Assembly: GCF_014284275.1 (NCBI RefSeq)
Contig: NZ_JACOFU010000003.1
Coordinates: 1 to 64,000 of the forward strand
Source: Affinundibacterium amnicola
Lineage (GTDB): Bacteria > Pseudomonadota > Gammaproteobacteria > Burkholderiales > Burkholderiaceae_D
Reading direction: 5' to 3'
DNA: 64,000 bases
In this document: piece by piece, positions 51,709 through 61,096 of the stretch
Numbering within the stretch: the stretch's first letter is position 1
Layout of the letters: each line of letters opens with the position of its first letter
Made by a program: the position numbers and the translations under genes
Notes under the pieces: generated by a model
What the model was told of the DNA's origin: nothing
The model's input: only the letters and a program-made list of their open reading frames with translations
The model's database searches: none

Positions 51709-53148
51709 ATGGACGTTCAGAGTACGACGCACATTGATAGCGATCTGAAATCAGTTAAGACGCAGTTTCCTGATGTTCTGATTTTGGGTGGTGGTCCTTC
51801 AGGCAGCGCGGCTGGCATTGCGCTGCTCAAGCGTGGTGATATCGATGTCATGATGATAGAGCGTGATGACTATGCTGAACTCAAATATGGCGAGTCGCTA
51901 TCATCTGGAGTGCGCTCGACTTTGGAATATCTGGATGTTTGGCAAGCTTTTTCTCAAGGTCAAAATTTGACGCCCTTCTCGAGTCAGGTCACTTGGGGCA
52001 ATGAACAGCAGCGTCGTTTAGGCTATATGTTCACGCCGCATGGAACTGGCTGGAATTTAGATCGTTTAAGTTTTGAACGTTTATTGGCAAATACCTTCGT
52101 CAAGCGCGGAGGCAGATTAGTTTGTAATACACAGGTAATTACTTGTGAGCGCCAGGCGAGTGGTGGTTGGTGTGTCACGGTGAAATCTCATCAACAGGAA
52201 ATGCAAACGATTTTCTGCAAATACATTATCGATGCTTCTGGTCGGCGCGGTGTGATGCGTACCAACTTGAACCTCGCGCTGACGGTGCATGATAGGCTGA
52301 TTGGTGTTGCTTGTATTGGAACTCTGCCAGAAACCAATAGCCGCGTGATTGAAAGCCAGGTTGAAGCATGTGAATATGGTTGGTGGCATTTGTCACCGAT
52401 GCCCGATAATCGCGTTTCTGTAACTTTAATGACAGATCCTGACATTGCGCACAAAATTCAAGTTTGTAAGCCCGAAGTCTGGAATGCATTATTGAGCGCG
52501 ATGCCATTTATGGGTAAATTAGCCGAAGAATTGGTGTTCCCTGATAAACCGCGCTCATTCCCTTGCTTCTCATCCTATTTACAAGAAGCGGGTGGTAAAG
52601 ACTGGGTTGCCGTCGGTGATGCGGTTGCATCTTACGATCCAATTTCGTCGTCGGGCATACCGCGTGCTTTAGCCAGTGGCATACATGGTGCATTTATCGC
52701 GGTTGATCAACTTTTCTCCAGCGGCGATTTACTGACGACCTACGCAAATGCGATTCAGCAAGACTTCAAACAATTTTTGCAAACACAGTGGCAGTATTAT
52801 CAGCGTGAAACGCGTTGGCCTTTAGCGACGTTCTGGGCACGCCGTCGCGCGGTGATCGCGATATCGAAAGAAGCGACGGTATTTGCAACGCATTACTTTG
52901 AACAAAAACTGGCTCCTAATCCAACCCATATGAAAGCAAATGAATTGCAAGATTTGTGGTTGTTATGTGAGTTGGGAAAGCCACTGAAAGACGTAATTGC
53001 CGGATTCGTTCAGAGACATTTGCATTTGCCTGAGCAGAAAGTGTTGCTGGGCTTGCAAGAGTTGATTGAGCTAGGATATTTGGAAATTGCTAACGAGGAT
53101 GAAGAAGATCGGGTTTTTTTTAATACAGAACGCTTGTATTTTGATTGA
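51709..53148 (+). CDS. FAD-dependent oxidoreductase, tryptophan-halogenase/LodB-like
   Basis: 479 aa. N-terminal FAD-binding GGGPSGSAAGIALLKRG, then ERDDYAELKYGESLSSGVR and the second FAD motif in WVAVGDAVASYDPISSSGI. The architecture is that of flavin-dependent halogenases and LodB-type maturases. The WxWxIP halogenase motif is not seen; WWHLSPMPDN occurs instead, which points to a LodB-like modifying enzyme. The C-terminus (about 440-479) looks like a small winged helix. Driven by the sigma54 promoter at 51604. It may install an additional modification on the peptide product or another protein. Substrate unknown. Confidence 0.75.
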   Translation: MDVQSTTHIDSDLKSVKTQFPDVLILGGGPSGSAAGIALLKRGDIDVMMIERDDYAELKYGESLSSGVRSTLEYLDVWQAFSQGQNLTPFSSQVTWGNEQQRRLGYMFTPHGTGWNLDRLSFERLLANTFVKRGGRLVCNTQVITCERQASGGWCVTVKSHQQEMQTIFCKYIIDASGRRGVMRTNLNLALTVHDRLIGVACIGTLPETNSRVIESQVEACEYGWWHLSPMPDNRVSVTLMTDPDIAHKIQVCKPEVWNALLSAMPFMGKLAEELVFPDKPRSFPCFSSYLQEAGGKDWVAVGDAVASYDPISSSGIPRALASGIHGAFIAVDQLFSSGDLLTTYANAIQQDFKQFLQTQWQYYQRETRWPLATFWARRRAVIAISKEATVFATHYFEQKLAPNPTHMKANELQDLWLLCELGKPLKDVIAGFVQRHLHLPEQKVLLGLQELIELGYLEIANEDEEDRVFFNTERLYFD

Positions 53149-53180
53149 ATGAGAAATATGCAACACGATTAAGCATCATT

Positions 53181-53267
53181 CAGCAAGGTGAAGACAGCGG
53201 ACTTAAGCAAAACAGACGCGACCTTGCTGGGTTTACCTCTCTTTAAGTCCTAGCATAACCTGTCTTC
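53181..53267 (+). ncRNA. Candidate structured RNA with pseudoknot-like pairing upstream of dnaE
   Basis: CAGCAAGGT (53181-53189) pairs with ACCTTGCTG (53221-53229). GAAGACA (53190-53196) pairs with TGTCTTC (53261-53267), and GGACTTAA (53199-53206) with TTAAGTCC (53243-53250). The two sets cross, so they form a pseudoknot or two alternative folds. Could be a leader element of dnaE, a terminator complex of the flavoprotein gene or a small RNA. Confidence 0.4.
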
Positions 53268-53389
53268 TTGCGATTTTGCGCTTAACCGGGTGTGATTGAG
53301 GGCAATCTGATCAATCCGCTTTGGTCTTGCATGGCACAAGCTAGTTAGGTTTGTCTTCCAAGCAAGCTGCAACACGGTAAAATAGCGAG

Positions 53390-56300
53390 ATGAATACAGA
53401 ACTCGCTCTCGCTTCCCCCATGTCATCCAATTCCTCTGCAGACGTCGATCGCGTTGCTTCCGCTTATCCCCATTTCGTGCATTTACGTATGCACTCTGAA
53501 TATTCCATCGTCGATGGTTTGGTGCGTATAGATGATGTGGTTAAAGCTGCTGTGAAAGACAAGCAAGCTGCGCTCGCCTTGACCGATTTGGGTAATTTAT
53601 TTGGTTTAGTTAAATTTTATAAAGCAACCCGTGGCAAAGGTATCAAACCTGTCGCCGGTTGCGATGTGTGGATCACGAACGACAATGATAGAGATAAGCC
53701 ATCACGGCTATTATTGTTGGTGAAATCACGTCATGGTTATTTACGTCTGTGTGAACTGCTAGCACGCGCTTGGTTAGAGAATCAACATCGTGGTCGCGCC
53801 GAAATTAAATTCGAATGGCTGCAAGAACTGTTTGAAAACGACAGCGAGCAGGGCTTGATTGCCTTGTCAGGCGCACATTTTGGTGATGTCGGGATTGCCA
53901 TCGATAACGGTAATTTTGAATTGGCGGAACGCAATGCCCAGCGTTGGGCGAGTATTTTCCCGAATCACTTTTATATTGAAATCCAAAGAGCTGGCCAGCC
54001 GAATATGGAGCCGCACGTCAAGCAAGCGGTAAAGCTAGCGCAGCGTTTGAGCTTGCCTGTGGTTGCCACGCATCCTATTCAGTTTTTAAGCAAAGACGAT
54101 TTCACCGCGCATGAAGCACGGACTTGTATTGCCGAGGGTGAAATGCTGGCGAACGGTAGACGTGCGCGTAAATTCAATGATCAGCAATGTTTTAAATCGC
54201 GCGAAGAGATGTTGGCCTTGTTTGCTGACATTCCTGGCGCGCTCGCCAACTCCGTAGAAATCGCTAAACGTTGCAATTTGAAATTGGAACTCGGCAAACC
54301 GAAGTTGCCAGATTTCCCTACGCCAGAAGGGATGACGATCAATGACTTTCTGGTGTATGAAGCGAAGCGGGGTTTGGAATTCCGTTTAGAAAATCTTTTC
54401 CCCAATCCTGAAAAGCGCGAACAACACCGTGAACGCTACGAAGCGCGTTTGAAGTTTGAAACCGACACTATTATTAAAATGGGTTTCCCCGGTTACTTCC
54501 TGATCGTTGCGGACTTTATTCAATGGGCAAAAAATAATGGCGTACCCGTTGGTCCGGGTCGTGGTTCTGGTGCGGGCTCCTTGGTCGCTTACGCTCTCTT
54601 GATTACCGATCTCGATCCGCTCCAATATAACTTGCTGTTCGAACGTTTTTTGAATCCAGAACGTGTTTCCATGCCCGACTTTGATATTGACTTCTGTCAG
54701 GAAGGTCGCGACCGCGTGATTCAATACGTGAAGGATCGTTACGGTAAAGAAGCGGTCTCACAGATCGCTACCTTCGGAACCATGGCGGCCAAAGGCGCGA
54801 TTCGTGACGTGGGTCGTGTGCTCGATTTTGGTTATATGTTCTGCGATGGCGTATCGAAATTAATTCCTTTTAAACCGGGTAAGCAAGTCACGATTGCCGA
54901 AGCGATTGTGGAAGAACCTTTGCTAGCAGAGCGCCAAGAAAACGAAGAAGAAGTTAAAACCCTGCTCGACTTAGCGCAACAAGTCGAAGGCATTACCCGT
55001 AACATCGGTATGCATGCAGGTGGTGTTTTGATTGCGCCAGGTAAGTTGACAGATTTTTGCCCACTCTACACGCAGGGTGGCGATTCTGGCGTGGTATCGC
55101 AATACGATAAAGACGACGTCGAAGCCGTTGGTCTGGTGAAGTTCGACTTTTTGGGTTTGACCACATTAACAATTCTTGATCGCGCAGTACGTTATATCAA
55201 AATGCTGGATCCAGCGATGGAGAATTTTGATTTATCCAAATTGCCGCTGGATGATAGAGCTTCTTACGAACTGTTAACCAAAGCGAAAACTGTCGCTGTC
55301 TTCCAGCTAGAAAGCCGAGGAATGCAAGGCATGTTGAAAGACGCACGTCCTGATCGCTTTGAAGACATTATCGCGCTGGTAGCTTTGTATCGTCCGGGTC
55401 CTATGGATTTGATTCCTGACTTCTGTAAGCGTAAGCACGGCGAAAAGTTTGATTATCCTGATCCACGTACCGAAGGTATTTTGTCTGAAACCTACGGCAT
55501 TATGGTGTATCAGGAACAGGTTATGCAGATGGCGCAGGTGGTCGGTGGCTACTCACTCGGTGGCGCGGATTTACTGCGTCGTGCGATGGGTAAAAAGAAA
55601 GCCGAAGAGATGGCCGAACATCGCCAGATTTTCCGCGATGGTGCAGCGAAAGATGGCTTGCCGCAAGAAAAAGCCGATGAGATTTTCGATTTGATGGAAA
55701 AATTCGCGGGCTATGGTTTTAATAAATCCCATGCTGCCGCCTACGCCTTATTGTCGTATCACACCGCCTACTTAAAAGCACATCACCCTGCCGCGTTTAT
55801 GGCAGCGAATATGTCGCTGGCGATGGACGATACCGACAAGGTAAAAATCTTGGTTGAAGATGCGATTGATATCTGCAAGTTGAAAATGTTGGCGCCTGAT
55901 ATTAATCAATCTGATTATCGCTTTATGCCAGTGGGTGAAGCAGGTAAGAAGGCGACGCAAATTCGTTACGGTCTGGGTGCGGTCAAAGGCTCTGGTCAAA
56001 ATGCAATTGAAAGCATCGTCACTGCGCGTAAAAATGGTGGTCCGTTCACCGATATTTTCGATTTCTGCAAACGGGTCGATAAACGTCAGGTCAATCGTCG
56101 TACCATCGAATCCTTGATCCGCGCTGGTGCGATGGATTGTCTGAAACAAGACCGTGCTGTTTTATTGGCGACGGTTGATTTCGCATTAGAAGTTGCCGAA
56201 CAGGCAGAAGCCTCGGCGAATCAAGTCAGTTTATTTGGCGACGATGATGACATGATTCCACCACCAGAATATGTCAAAGCTGAGCATTGGTCAGATCGCC

Positions 56301-56920
56301 AACGCTTGCTGGAAGAGAAGCAAGCACTTGGTTTTTATTTGTCTGGACATTTGTTTGATGCTTATGCGCCGGAAGTGCGTCAGTTTATCAAGACGACCTT
56401 GGCTAAAGTTGAACCATCGCGCGACTTGCGTTTGATCGGTGGCGTGATCGCTGGATTACGCACGCAAATGACGCAGCGTGGCCGTTTGCTGATCGTCACT
56501 TTAGATGATGGCACGGCAGTCGTCGAAGTCACGGTGTATGGAGAATTGGCAGAAGAATTCAAAGGCATTTTTAAAGAAGATGAATTCCTCGCGGTGATGG
56601 GTAAAGTGTCTGAAGACCGGTTCAACGGCGGCTTGCGTATCACAGCAGAACGCGTGATGGACATTGGTCGCGCGCGTGTGCAGTTTTCGCAAGGCTTGCG
56701 GATCAAACTAGATGCGAACGCCGACACGAAAAAACTCGCCGAGATTTTGCAAGCACATTTGAATAGTGAAGGTTGTCCGGTGTTGATTGACTATGCGAAT
56801 CAGACCGCTGCTGCGGAGTTGTATTTATCGGATAGCTGGCGCGTGAATCCTGACGATCAATTGCGCAAGAAGCTCGGTGATTGGTTGCATGCTTCTAATG
56901 TGAAAGTTGAGTACAACTAA
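53390..56920 (+). CDS. dnaE: DNA polymerase III subunit alpha
   Basis: 1176 aa, catalytic subunit of the replicative polymerase. N-terminal PHP domain (HLRMHSEYSIVDG), polymerase core with GPGRGSGAGSLVAYAL and the metal-binding PDFDIDFCQEGRD, a thumb/fingers region with YRPGPMDLIPDF and GYGFNKSHAAAYAL, helix-hairpin-helix, and C-terminal OB domain (LLIVTLDDGTAVVEVTVYGE). Length is normal for DnaE1. Single core gene, followed directly by an O-antigen-ligase-like gene one base after its stop. Confidence 0.95.
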   Translation: MNTELALASPMSSNSSADVDRVASAYPHFVHLRMHSEYSIVDGLVRIDDVVKAAVKDKQAALALTDLGNLFGLVKFYKATRGKGIKPVAGCDVWITNDNDRDKPSRLLLLVKSRHGYLRLCELLARAWLENQHRGRAEIKFEWLQELFENDSEQGLIALSGAHFGDVGIAIDNGNFELAERNAQRWASIFPNHFYIEIQRAGQPNMEPHVKQAVKLAQRLSLPVVATHPIQFLSKDDFTAHEARTCIAEGEMLANGRRARKFNDQQCFKSREEMLALFADIPGALANSVEIAKRCNLKLELGKPKLPDFPTPEGMTINDFLVYEAKRGLEFRLENLFPNPEKREQHRERYEARLKFETDTIIKMGFPGYFLIVADFIQWAKNNGVPVGPGRGSGAGSLVAYALLITDLDPLQYNLLFERFLNPERVSMPDFDIDFCQEGRDRVIQYVKDRYGKEAVSQIATFGTMAAKGAIRDVGRVLDFGYMFCDGVSKLIPFKPGKQVTIAEAIVEEPLLAERQENEEEVKTLLDLAQQVEGITRNIGMHAGGVLIAPGKLTDFCPLYTQGGDSGVVSQYDKDDVEAVGLVKFDFLGLTTLTILDRAVRYIKMLDPAMENFDLSKLPLDDRASYELLTKAKTVAVFQLESRGMQGMLKDARPDRFEDIIALVALYRPGPMDLIPDFCKRKHGEKFDYPDPRTEGILSETYGIMVYQEQVMQMAQVVGGYSLGGADLLRRAMGKKKAEEMAEHRQIFRDGAAKDGLPQEKADEIFDLMEKFAGYGFNKSHAAAYALLSYHTAYLKAHHPAAFMAANMSLAMDDTDKVKILVEDAIDICKLKMLAPDINQSDYRFMPVGEAGKKATQIRYGLGAVKGSGQNAIESIVTARKNGGPFTDIFDFCKRVDKRQVNRRTIESLIRAGAMDCLKQDRAVLLATVDFALEVAEQAEASANQVSLFGDDDDMIPPPEYVKAEHWSDRQRLLEEKQALGFYLSGHLFDAYAPEVRQFIKTTLAKVEPSRDLRLIGGVIAGLRTQMTQRGRLLIVTLDDGTAVVEVTVYGELAEEFKGIFKEDEFLAVMGKVSEDRFNGGLRITAERVMDIGRARVQFSQGLRIKLDANADTKKLAEILQAHLNSEGCPVLIDYANQTAAAELYLSDSWRVNPDDQLRKKLGDWLHASNVKVEYN

Positions 56921-56921
56921 T

Positions 56922-58226
56922 ATGCGCAATTCCAAGACCTTAGTATCACTTGATGGAAAGTCTGATTGGCGTCAGCAATTGCCAACGCAGATTTTAGCTT
57001 TGCTGCCGTTCACACTATTTTTCCAAGTGGGCTTGATGTATGCAGGGCTAATTTTCTTTCTATTGGCTTGGGCTTTGTCTGGAGATTGGCGTAATAAACT
57101 AGCGCGGATTCAGTCATCGGCATTGTTGTTACCAGTTGTTTGTTTGAGTTTACTGTCGATTATCATCAGCACCTTACATCCACATCCCGCTGGCGAATTT
57201 GCCGCAGCGTTCTCGCATTATCAGACCTATTGGTTTTTGTTCCCTATGCTGAGTCTGGCGAGTGGTGAGTGGCAGCAAAAAGCGATACGTAATTTCTTTT
57301 TGGGTGCGGTGATTGCAGCAAGCTTGTTTTATCTGAACAGTATTGGTGTTTTGCCGGATATCAAACTCTTCAAAAGCTATGTTGTCTACGAAGGAAATAA
57401 ATCCATACTCTTGGGTTTGCTGATGGCGATTGCTGCCGCATGGATGTTACATGAATGGCGACTGCGTAAGAACTTACATTTATGGCGCGCACTGACTTTT
57501 GCGTATGTAGTCGCGGCCTTGGTCTTATGCACCAAATCGCGCACTGCCAGCCTGTTGTTTTTACTTTTATGTGGTTTATTGATTTTTCGGAATTTTAGTT
57601 TTCGTTGGTGGCAGTTAGGTGCACTTGCCGGCACTTTGTTGCTTGGCGGCGCTGGCATTTCCTATGTCGCACAGCTGCCTGCACCCGTGACTTGCCTAGC
57701 GAAAGAAATGCATGAAAACTTCAAGATGAGCGGGGCACAGATAGTGCTTAATCGCGGCATTTGTACCGTGCATCAAGTTCGTGATTTTGGACAAACCAAG
57801 CAAGCGACACAAGATGGTATGCGGCTTGAGTTATATCTGAACACTTGGCAGATGATAGCGCAGAGTCCTTGGATCGGACATGGTGTCGGTAATTGGCTGC
57901 CGATGTATCAGCAAAAAGCCCAAGGCCAGATTAGCGAAAAAATGACCACACCACATAATGACTATTTGCTGTATTGGTTTGAGCTAGGGCTTGGTGGCTT
58001 GCTTGCTTTATTAACGATCTGGCTTACGCAGTTGCGGGTCGCTTATCAAATGGTGAATTCAGAACATACGGAACGAGCGATGTTGGTTTCTGCGTTGACA
58101 GTCGCGATGATGTTTGCCGCCTGCTTTAATGCGATCTTACGTGATGGCGTATTCGCCTTTGCGATGTTGATCTTGCTGGCGATTCCTATGGCTGGCGTTA
58201 CGCGCACAGCCTTAAAACCTAGATAA
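56922..58226 (+). CDS. O-antigen ligase-like polytopic membrane protein (Wzy/WaaL family)
   Basis: 434 aa from ATG 56922, one base after the dnaE stop; a TTG start 15 bases earlier is unlikely. About 10-12 membrane helices and a large periplasmic loop in the second half (about 240-330) ending with SPWIGHGVGNWLP, a typical Wzy_C signature where the conserved His sits (HNDYLLYWFELGLGG follows). Transfers or polymerises O-antigen or other glycans on lipid A core. Adjacent msbA supports a role in the outer envelope. Confidence 0.8.
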   Translation: MRNSKTLVSLDGKSDWRQQLPTQILALLPFTLFFQVGLMYAGLIFFLLAWALSGDWRNKLARIQSSALLLPVVCLSLLSIIISTLHPHPAGEFAAAFSHYQTYWFLFPMLSLASGEWQQKAIRNFFLGAVIAASLFYLNSIGVLPDIKLFKSYVVYEGNKSILLGLLMAIAAAWMLHEWRLRKNLHLWRALTFAYVVAALVLCTKSRTASLLFLLLCGLLIFRNFSFRWWQLGALAGTLLLGGAGISYVAQLPAPVTCLAKEMHENFKMSGAQIVLNRGICTVHQVRDFGQTKQATQDGMRLELYLNTWQMIAQSPWIGHGVGNWLPMYQQKAQGQISEKMTTPHNDYLLYWFELGLGGLLALLTIWLTQLRVAYQMVNSEHTERAMLVSALTVAMMFAACFNAILRDGVFAFAMLILLAIPMAGVTRTALKPR

Positions 58227-58230
58227 AAAT

Positions 58231-59991
58231 ATGGCTAAACTGAATAAACCTATTTTGAAACGACTGTGGACTTCGGTTACGCAGTATCGTGCTTATCTGA
58301 TTCTGACGGTATTGACGATGTGTGGTACGGCTTTGACAGAAGTCGCTTTGCCTTGGGGCTTGGGGTTGTTACTCGACAATGGCTTTGGTCGCAGTACAGC
58401 GAATGCGCCATCCAACCAGATCATGAATTTTCCTCTGTGGTATGTGCCCGCGATTTTGATCGGTATCTTCGTCATCCGCGGCGCTTGCACCTTTACCACC
58501 AGTTATTTGATGAGCCGTATTTCAGTTAATTTGCTGAACGAATTAAGAGCAAAAGTCTTTGATAAATTATTGCATGTGCCAGTCGGTTTTTATCATGCCG
58601 AATCAAGCGGGCGCATCATTAATACGATTATGTTTGAAGCCCAGCAAATCGTGGAAATGGTCAAAGTGTCGATCACGACTTTGTTCCGAGATTCACTGAC
58701 CGTCATGGTGCTGATGGGCTATTTGATTTGGCTCAATTGGGAATTAACTTTAGTGACGATCATTCTGATTCCGGGTATGACGATCTTGGTTCGAGGCGTG
58801 AGCAAACGCCTGCGTAAATTAAATCACCAGTCTTTGGAAGTGAGTGGTGAGCTGACGCAAGTCATTGAAGAAACCACCCGTGCACATCAGGTCATTCGTA
58901 TTTTTGGTGGACAACAATATGAACAGCAGCGCTTCGAAGAAAAGAATAAGAAGCTCGGTAGTTACACCATGAAAAGTACAGTGGCGGTGTCCTTCACTAC
59001 ACCCTTGACGCAAATCTTGGCATCCGTCGCTGTCGCTATTGTGATCATGTTGGCTTTAGCACAGGCACGTAAAGATGCCACGACAGTCGGGGATTTTGTG
59101 ACTTTTATTACCGCGATGATGATGTTGCTCACGCCCTTAAAACGCTTGGCTGACTTGAACGGTCCCTTACAGCGTGGCATGGCGGCCGCTGAATCCGTAT
59201 ACCGCATGGTGGATGCAATCCCAGAGAATGAGAGTGGTCGGTTAATTGAAGGACGCGCTTCAGGGCAGCTCGAGTTTAAAGAGCTGAATTTCACTTACCC
59301 CGGTCAAGAACAGCGTGCATTAAATCAGATTAATTTACAGGTACAAGCTGGTGAAACCATTGCTCTAGTCGGGATGTCTGGCGGCGGCAAGACTTCATTG
59401 GTCAACTTGGTTCCCCGCTTTTATGAACCAGATAGTGGACAGATTTTGCTCGATGGTGTCGCTTTATCAGATCTTTCACTCAAAAGCTTACGTCAGCAAA
59501 TTGCGATGGTGAGCCAAAATGTGATCTTGTTTGACGACACGATTGCCGCGAATATTTCTTATGGTGATGCCAATCCAGATCCGGCGAGAGTCGCCTATGC
59601 GATTCAAGCTTCTCATCTGCAAGAGGTCGTCAATGAAATGTCCGATGGCTTGCAAACCATGATAGGTGACAATGGTATGCGCTTGTCCGGCGGGCAGCGT
59701 CAGCGTTTGGCAATTGCCCGTGCAATTTACAAGAACGCACCGATTTTGATTTTGGATGAAGCAACTTCAGCACTCGATAGTGAATCAGAACGGGCGGTAC
59801 AGGCGGCCTTAGATGAGTTAATGCAAGGTCGTACAACATTGGTGATTGCCCATCGTTTATCAACGATTGAACGCGCCAGCAGAATTGTGGTCTTAGTTGA
59901 AGGTCAGATTGTGGAAGTGGGAACTCATGCGCAATTACTGGCGAAAGATGCTGCCTATGCAAACTTGTATCGTTTGCAGTTTGCGGTTTGA
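58231..59991 (+). CDS. msbA: Lipid A export ATP-binding/permease protein
   Basis: 586 aa. Six membrane helices in the first 320 residues, then an ABC ATPase with Walker A GMSGGGKTSL, Q loop AMVSQNVILFDDTI, signature LSGGQRQR, Walker B ILILDEATSALD and H loop VIAHRLSTI. Flips lipid A-core across the inner membrane. Starts four bases after the upstream ligase-like gene, indicating one operon. Near its stop a short tandem repeat (GAACACATTT twice) is present. Confidence 0.92.
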   Translation: MAKLNKPILKRLWTSVTQYRAYLILTVLTMCGTALTEVALPWGLGLLLDNGFGRSTANAPSNQIMNFPLWYVPAILIGIFVIRGACTFTTSYLMSRISVNLLNELRAKVFDKLLHVPVGFYHAESSGRIINTIMFEAQQIVEMVKVSITTLFRDSLTVMVLMGYLIWLNWELTLVTIILIPGMTILVRGVSKRLRKLNHQSLEVSGELTQVIEETTRAHQVIRIFGGQQYEQQRFEEKNKKLGSYTMKSTVAVSFTTPLTQILASVAVAIVIMLALAQARKDATTVGDFVTFITAMMMLLTPLKRLADLNGPLQRGMAAAESVYRMVDAIPENESGRLIEGRASGQLEFKELNFTYPGQEQRALNQINLQVQAGETIALVGMSGGGKTSLVNLVPRFYEPDSGQILLDGVALSDLSLKSLRQQIAMVSQNVILFDDTIAANISYGDANPDPARVAYAIQASHLQEVVNEMSDGLQTMIGDNGMRLSGGQRQRLAIARAIYKNAPILILDEATSALDSESERAVQAALDELMQGRTTLVIAHRLSTIERASRIVVLVEGQIVEVGTHAQLLAKDAAYANLYRLQFAV

Positions 59992-60025
59992 ACACATTTG
60001 AACACATTTGAAAGCAGGAGTAAGC

Positions 60026-61042
60026 ATGCCTAGTTTGTTAAACGCTTTATTACTGAGTGTAGTTGCAGTGGGTTTCACCGCAAGTTCTGGTGCGGTTGCA
60101 GCGGATACTTCACAAAGCACCGAATTTCAAGTGGCGAACATCGATGCCGCGATGAAGCGCTTTACGAAGTTGCCTCATCCTATGGCGAGCGCAGAGCAAA
60201 AGAAGTTGGCGCAGGATATTAAATCGGGTTTGAGCAAACATGGCTGGCAAGTGCAAAGCCAAAAATTTAAAACGAAAATCCCTAATCTTGCCCATCATCA
60301 GTTAGGTGGCAAAGACAAAAAAGCGGCACCGATTAAAGAAGTCGAGGGCGAAAATATCATCGCGATTTCAAAAGGTAGCGAGCGTTGTATGTTATTGATA
60401 GGCGGGCACTACGACACTAAATTTTATAAAGATTTTTCGTTCGTTGGTGCGAATGACGGTGGTTCTTCTACCGCCGCAATGCAAGAACTGGCAAGAGTTA
60501 TCCATGCGATACGTGTGCAAGAAAATAGCAACAAGTCGGGAACTAAAGAAGCGGGTCGTTTTTTAGATTGCAGCATCGGCCTCATTTTTTTTGATGGTGA
60601 GGAAGCCACTTTGCCGGAATGGAGTGATGCCGACCGTCTGCTTGGCATTACCGATAATACACATGGTTCACGGGCATTTGCCGCCACGATGACGAAGCAA
60701 TTTGAAGGCGTGACCTATCAAAACTTGCCAGTAAAAGCGGTCTTGATTTTGGATATGATCGGCCATAAAAACCAAAATTTATTTATTACAAGTGGTTCCA
60801 ATCCACAGTTGGCGCAAAAATTTTTAGGACAGAAAACAAATACAAAAATTGTCGCTGCGAATATTGCGATAGAAGATGATCATCTGCCATTCGCCCAATT
60901 AGGTTTGCCATTTTTGCATATCATTGATTGGACTAACCTGTCTGAATGGCACACACCCAAAGATACTTTGGAAATTATCTCAAATAAGAACATCGCTGAT
61001 TTTGGCGATATGTTGGTACGTTTTTTGAAGCAAAAACGCTAA
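60026..61042 (+). CDS. Exported M28-family zinc peptidase (glutaminyl cyclase-like)
   Basis: 338 aa from ATG 60026, preferred over TTG 60008 because AGGAG lies five bases upstream. Signal peptide MPSLLNALLLSVVAVGFTAS ending near AVAA. Zinc and catalytic motifs: GGHYDTKFYKDF (His, Asp), ANDGGSSTAAMQELARV, FFDGEEAT (Glu pair), DMIGHKNQN and a final His in LSEWHTPKDT. M28 peptidases and glutaminyl cyclases share this layout. The short DxGxSG variant and the late WHTPKDT segment are like glutaminyl-peptide cyclotransferases. Periplasmic. Possibly co-transcribed with msbA. Confidence 0.82.
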   Translation: MPSLLNALLLSVVAVGFTASSGAVAADTSQSTEFQVANIDAAMKRFTKLPHPMASAEQKKLAQDIKSGLSKHGWQVQSQKFKTKIPNLAHHQLGGKDKKAAPIKEVEGENIIAISKGSERCMLLIGGHYDTKFYKDFSFVGANDGGSSTAAMQELARVIHAIRVQENSNKSGTKEAGRFLDCSIGLIFFDGEEATLPEWSDADRLLGITDNTHGSRAFAATMTKQFEGVTYQNLPVKAVLILDMIGHKNQNLFITSGSNPQLAQKFLGQKTNTKIVAANIAIEDDHLPFAQLGLPFLHIIDWTNLSEWHTPKDTLEIISNKNIADFGDMLVRFLKQKR

Positions 61043-61061
61043 GTTGATATGAGCTTGATCT

Positions 61062-61084
61062 TCAATGTCGTGTGCGAACATTGA
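61062..61084. terminator. Hairpin between convergent genes
   Basis: TCAATGT (61062-61068) pairs with ACATTGA (61078-61084) around a nine-base loop. No T run, so termination is only suggested. Confidence 0.3.
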
Positions 61085-61096
61085 CATTCTGCGAAT

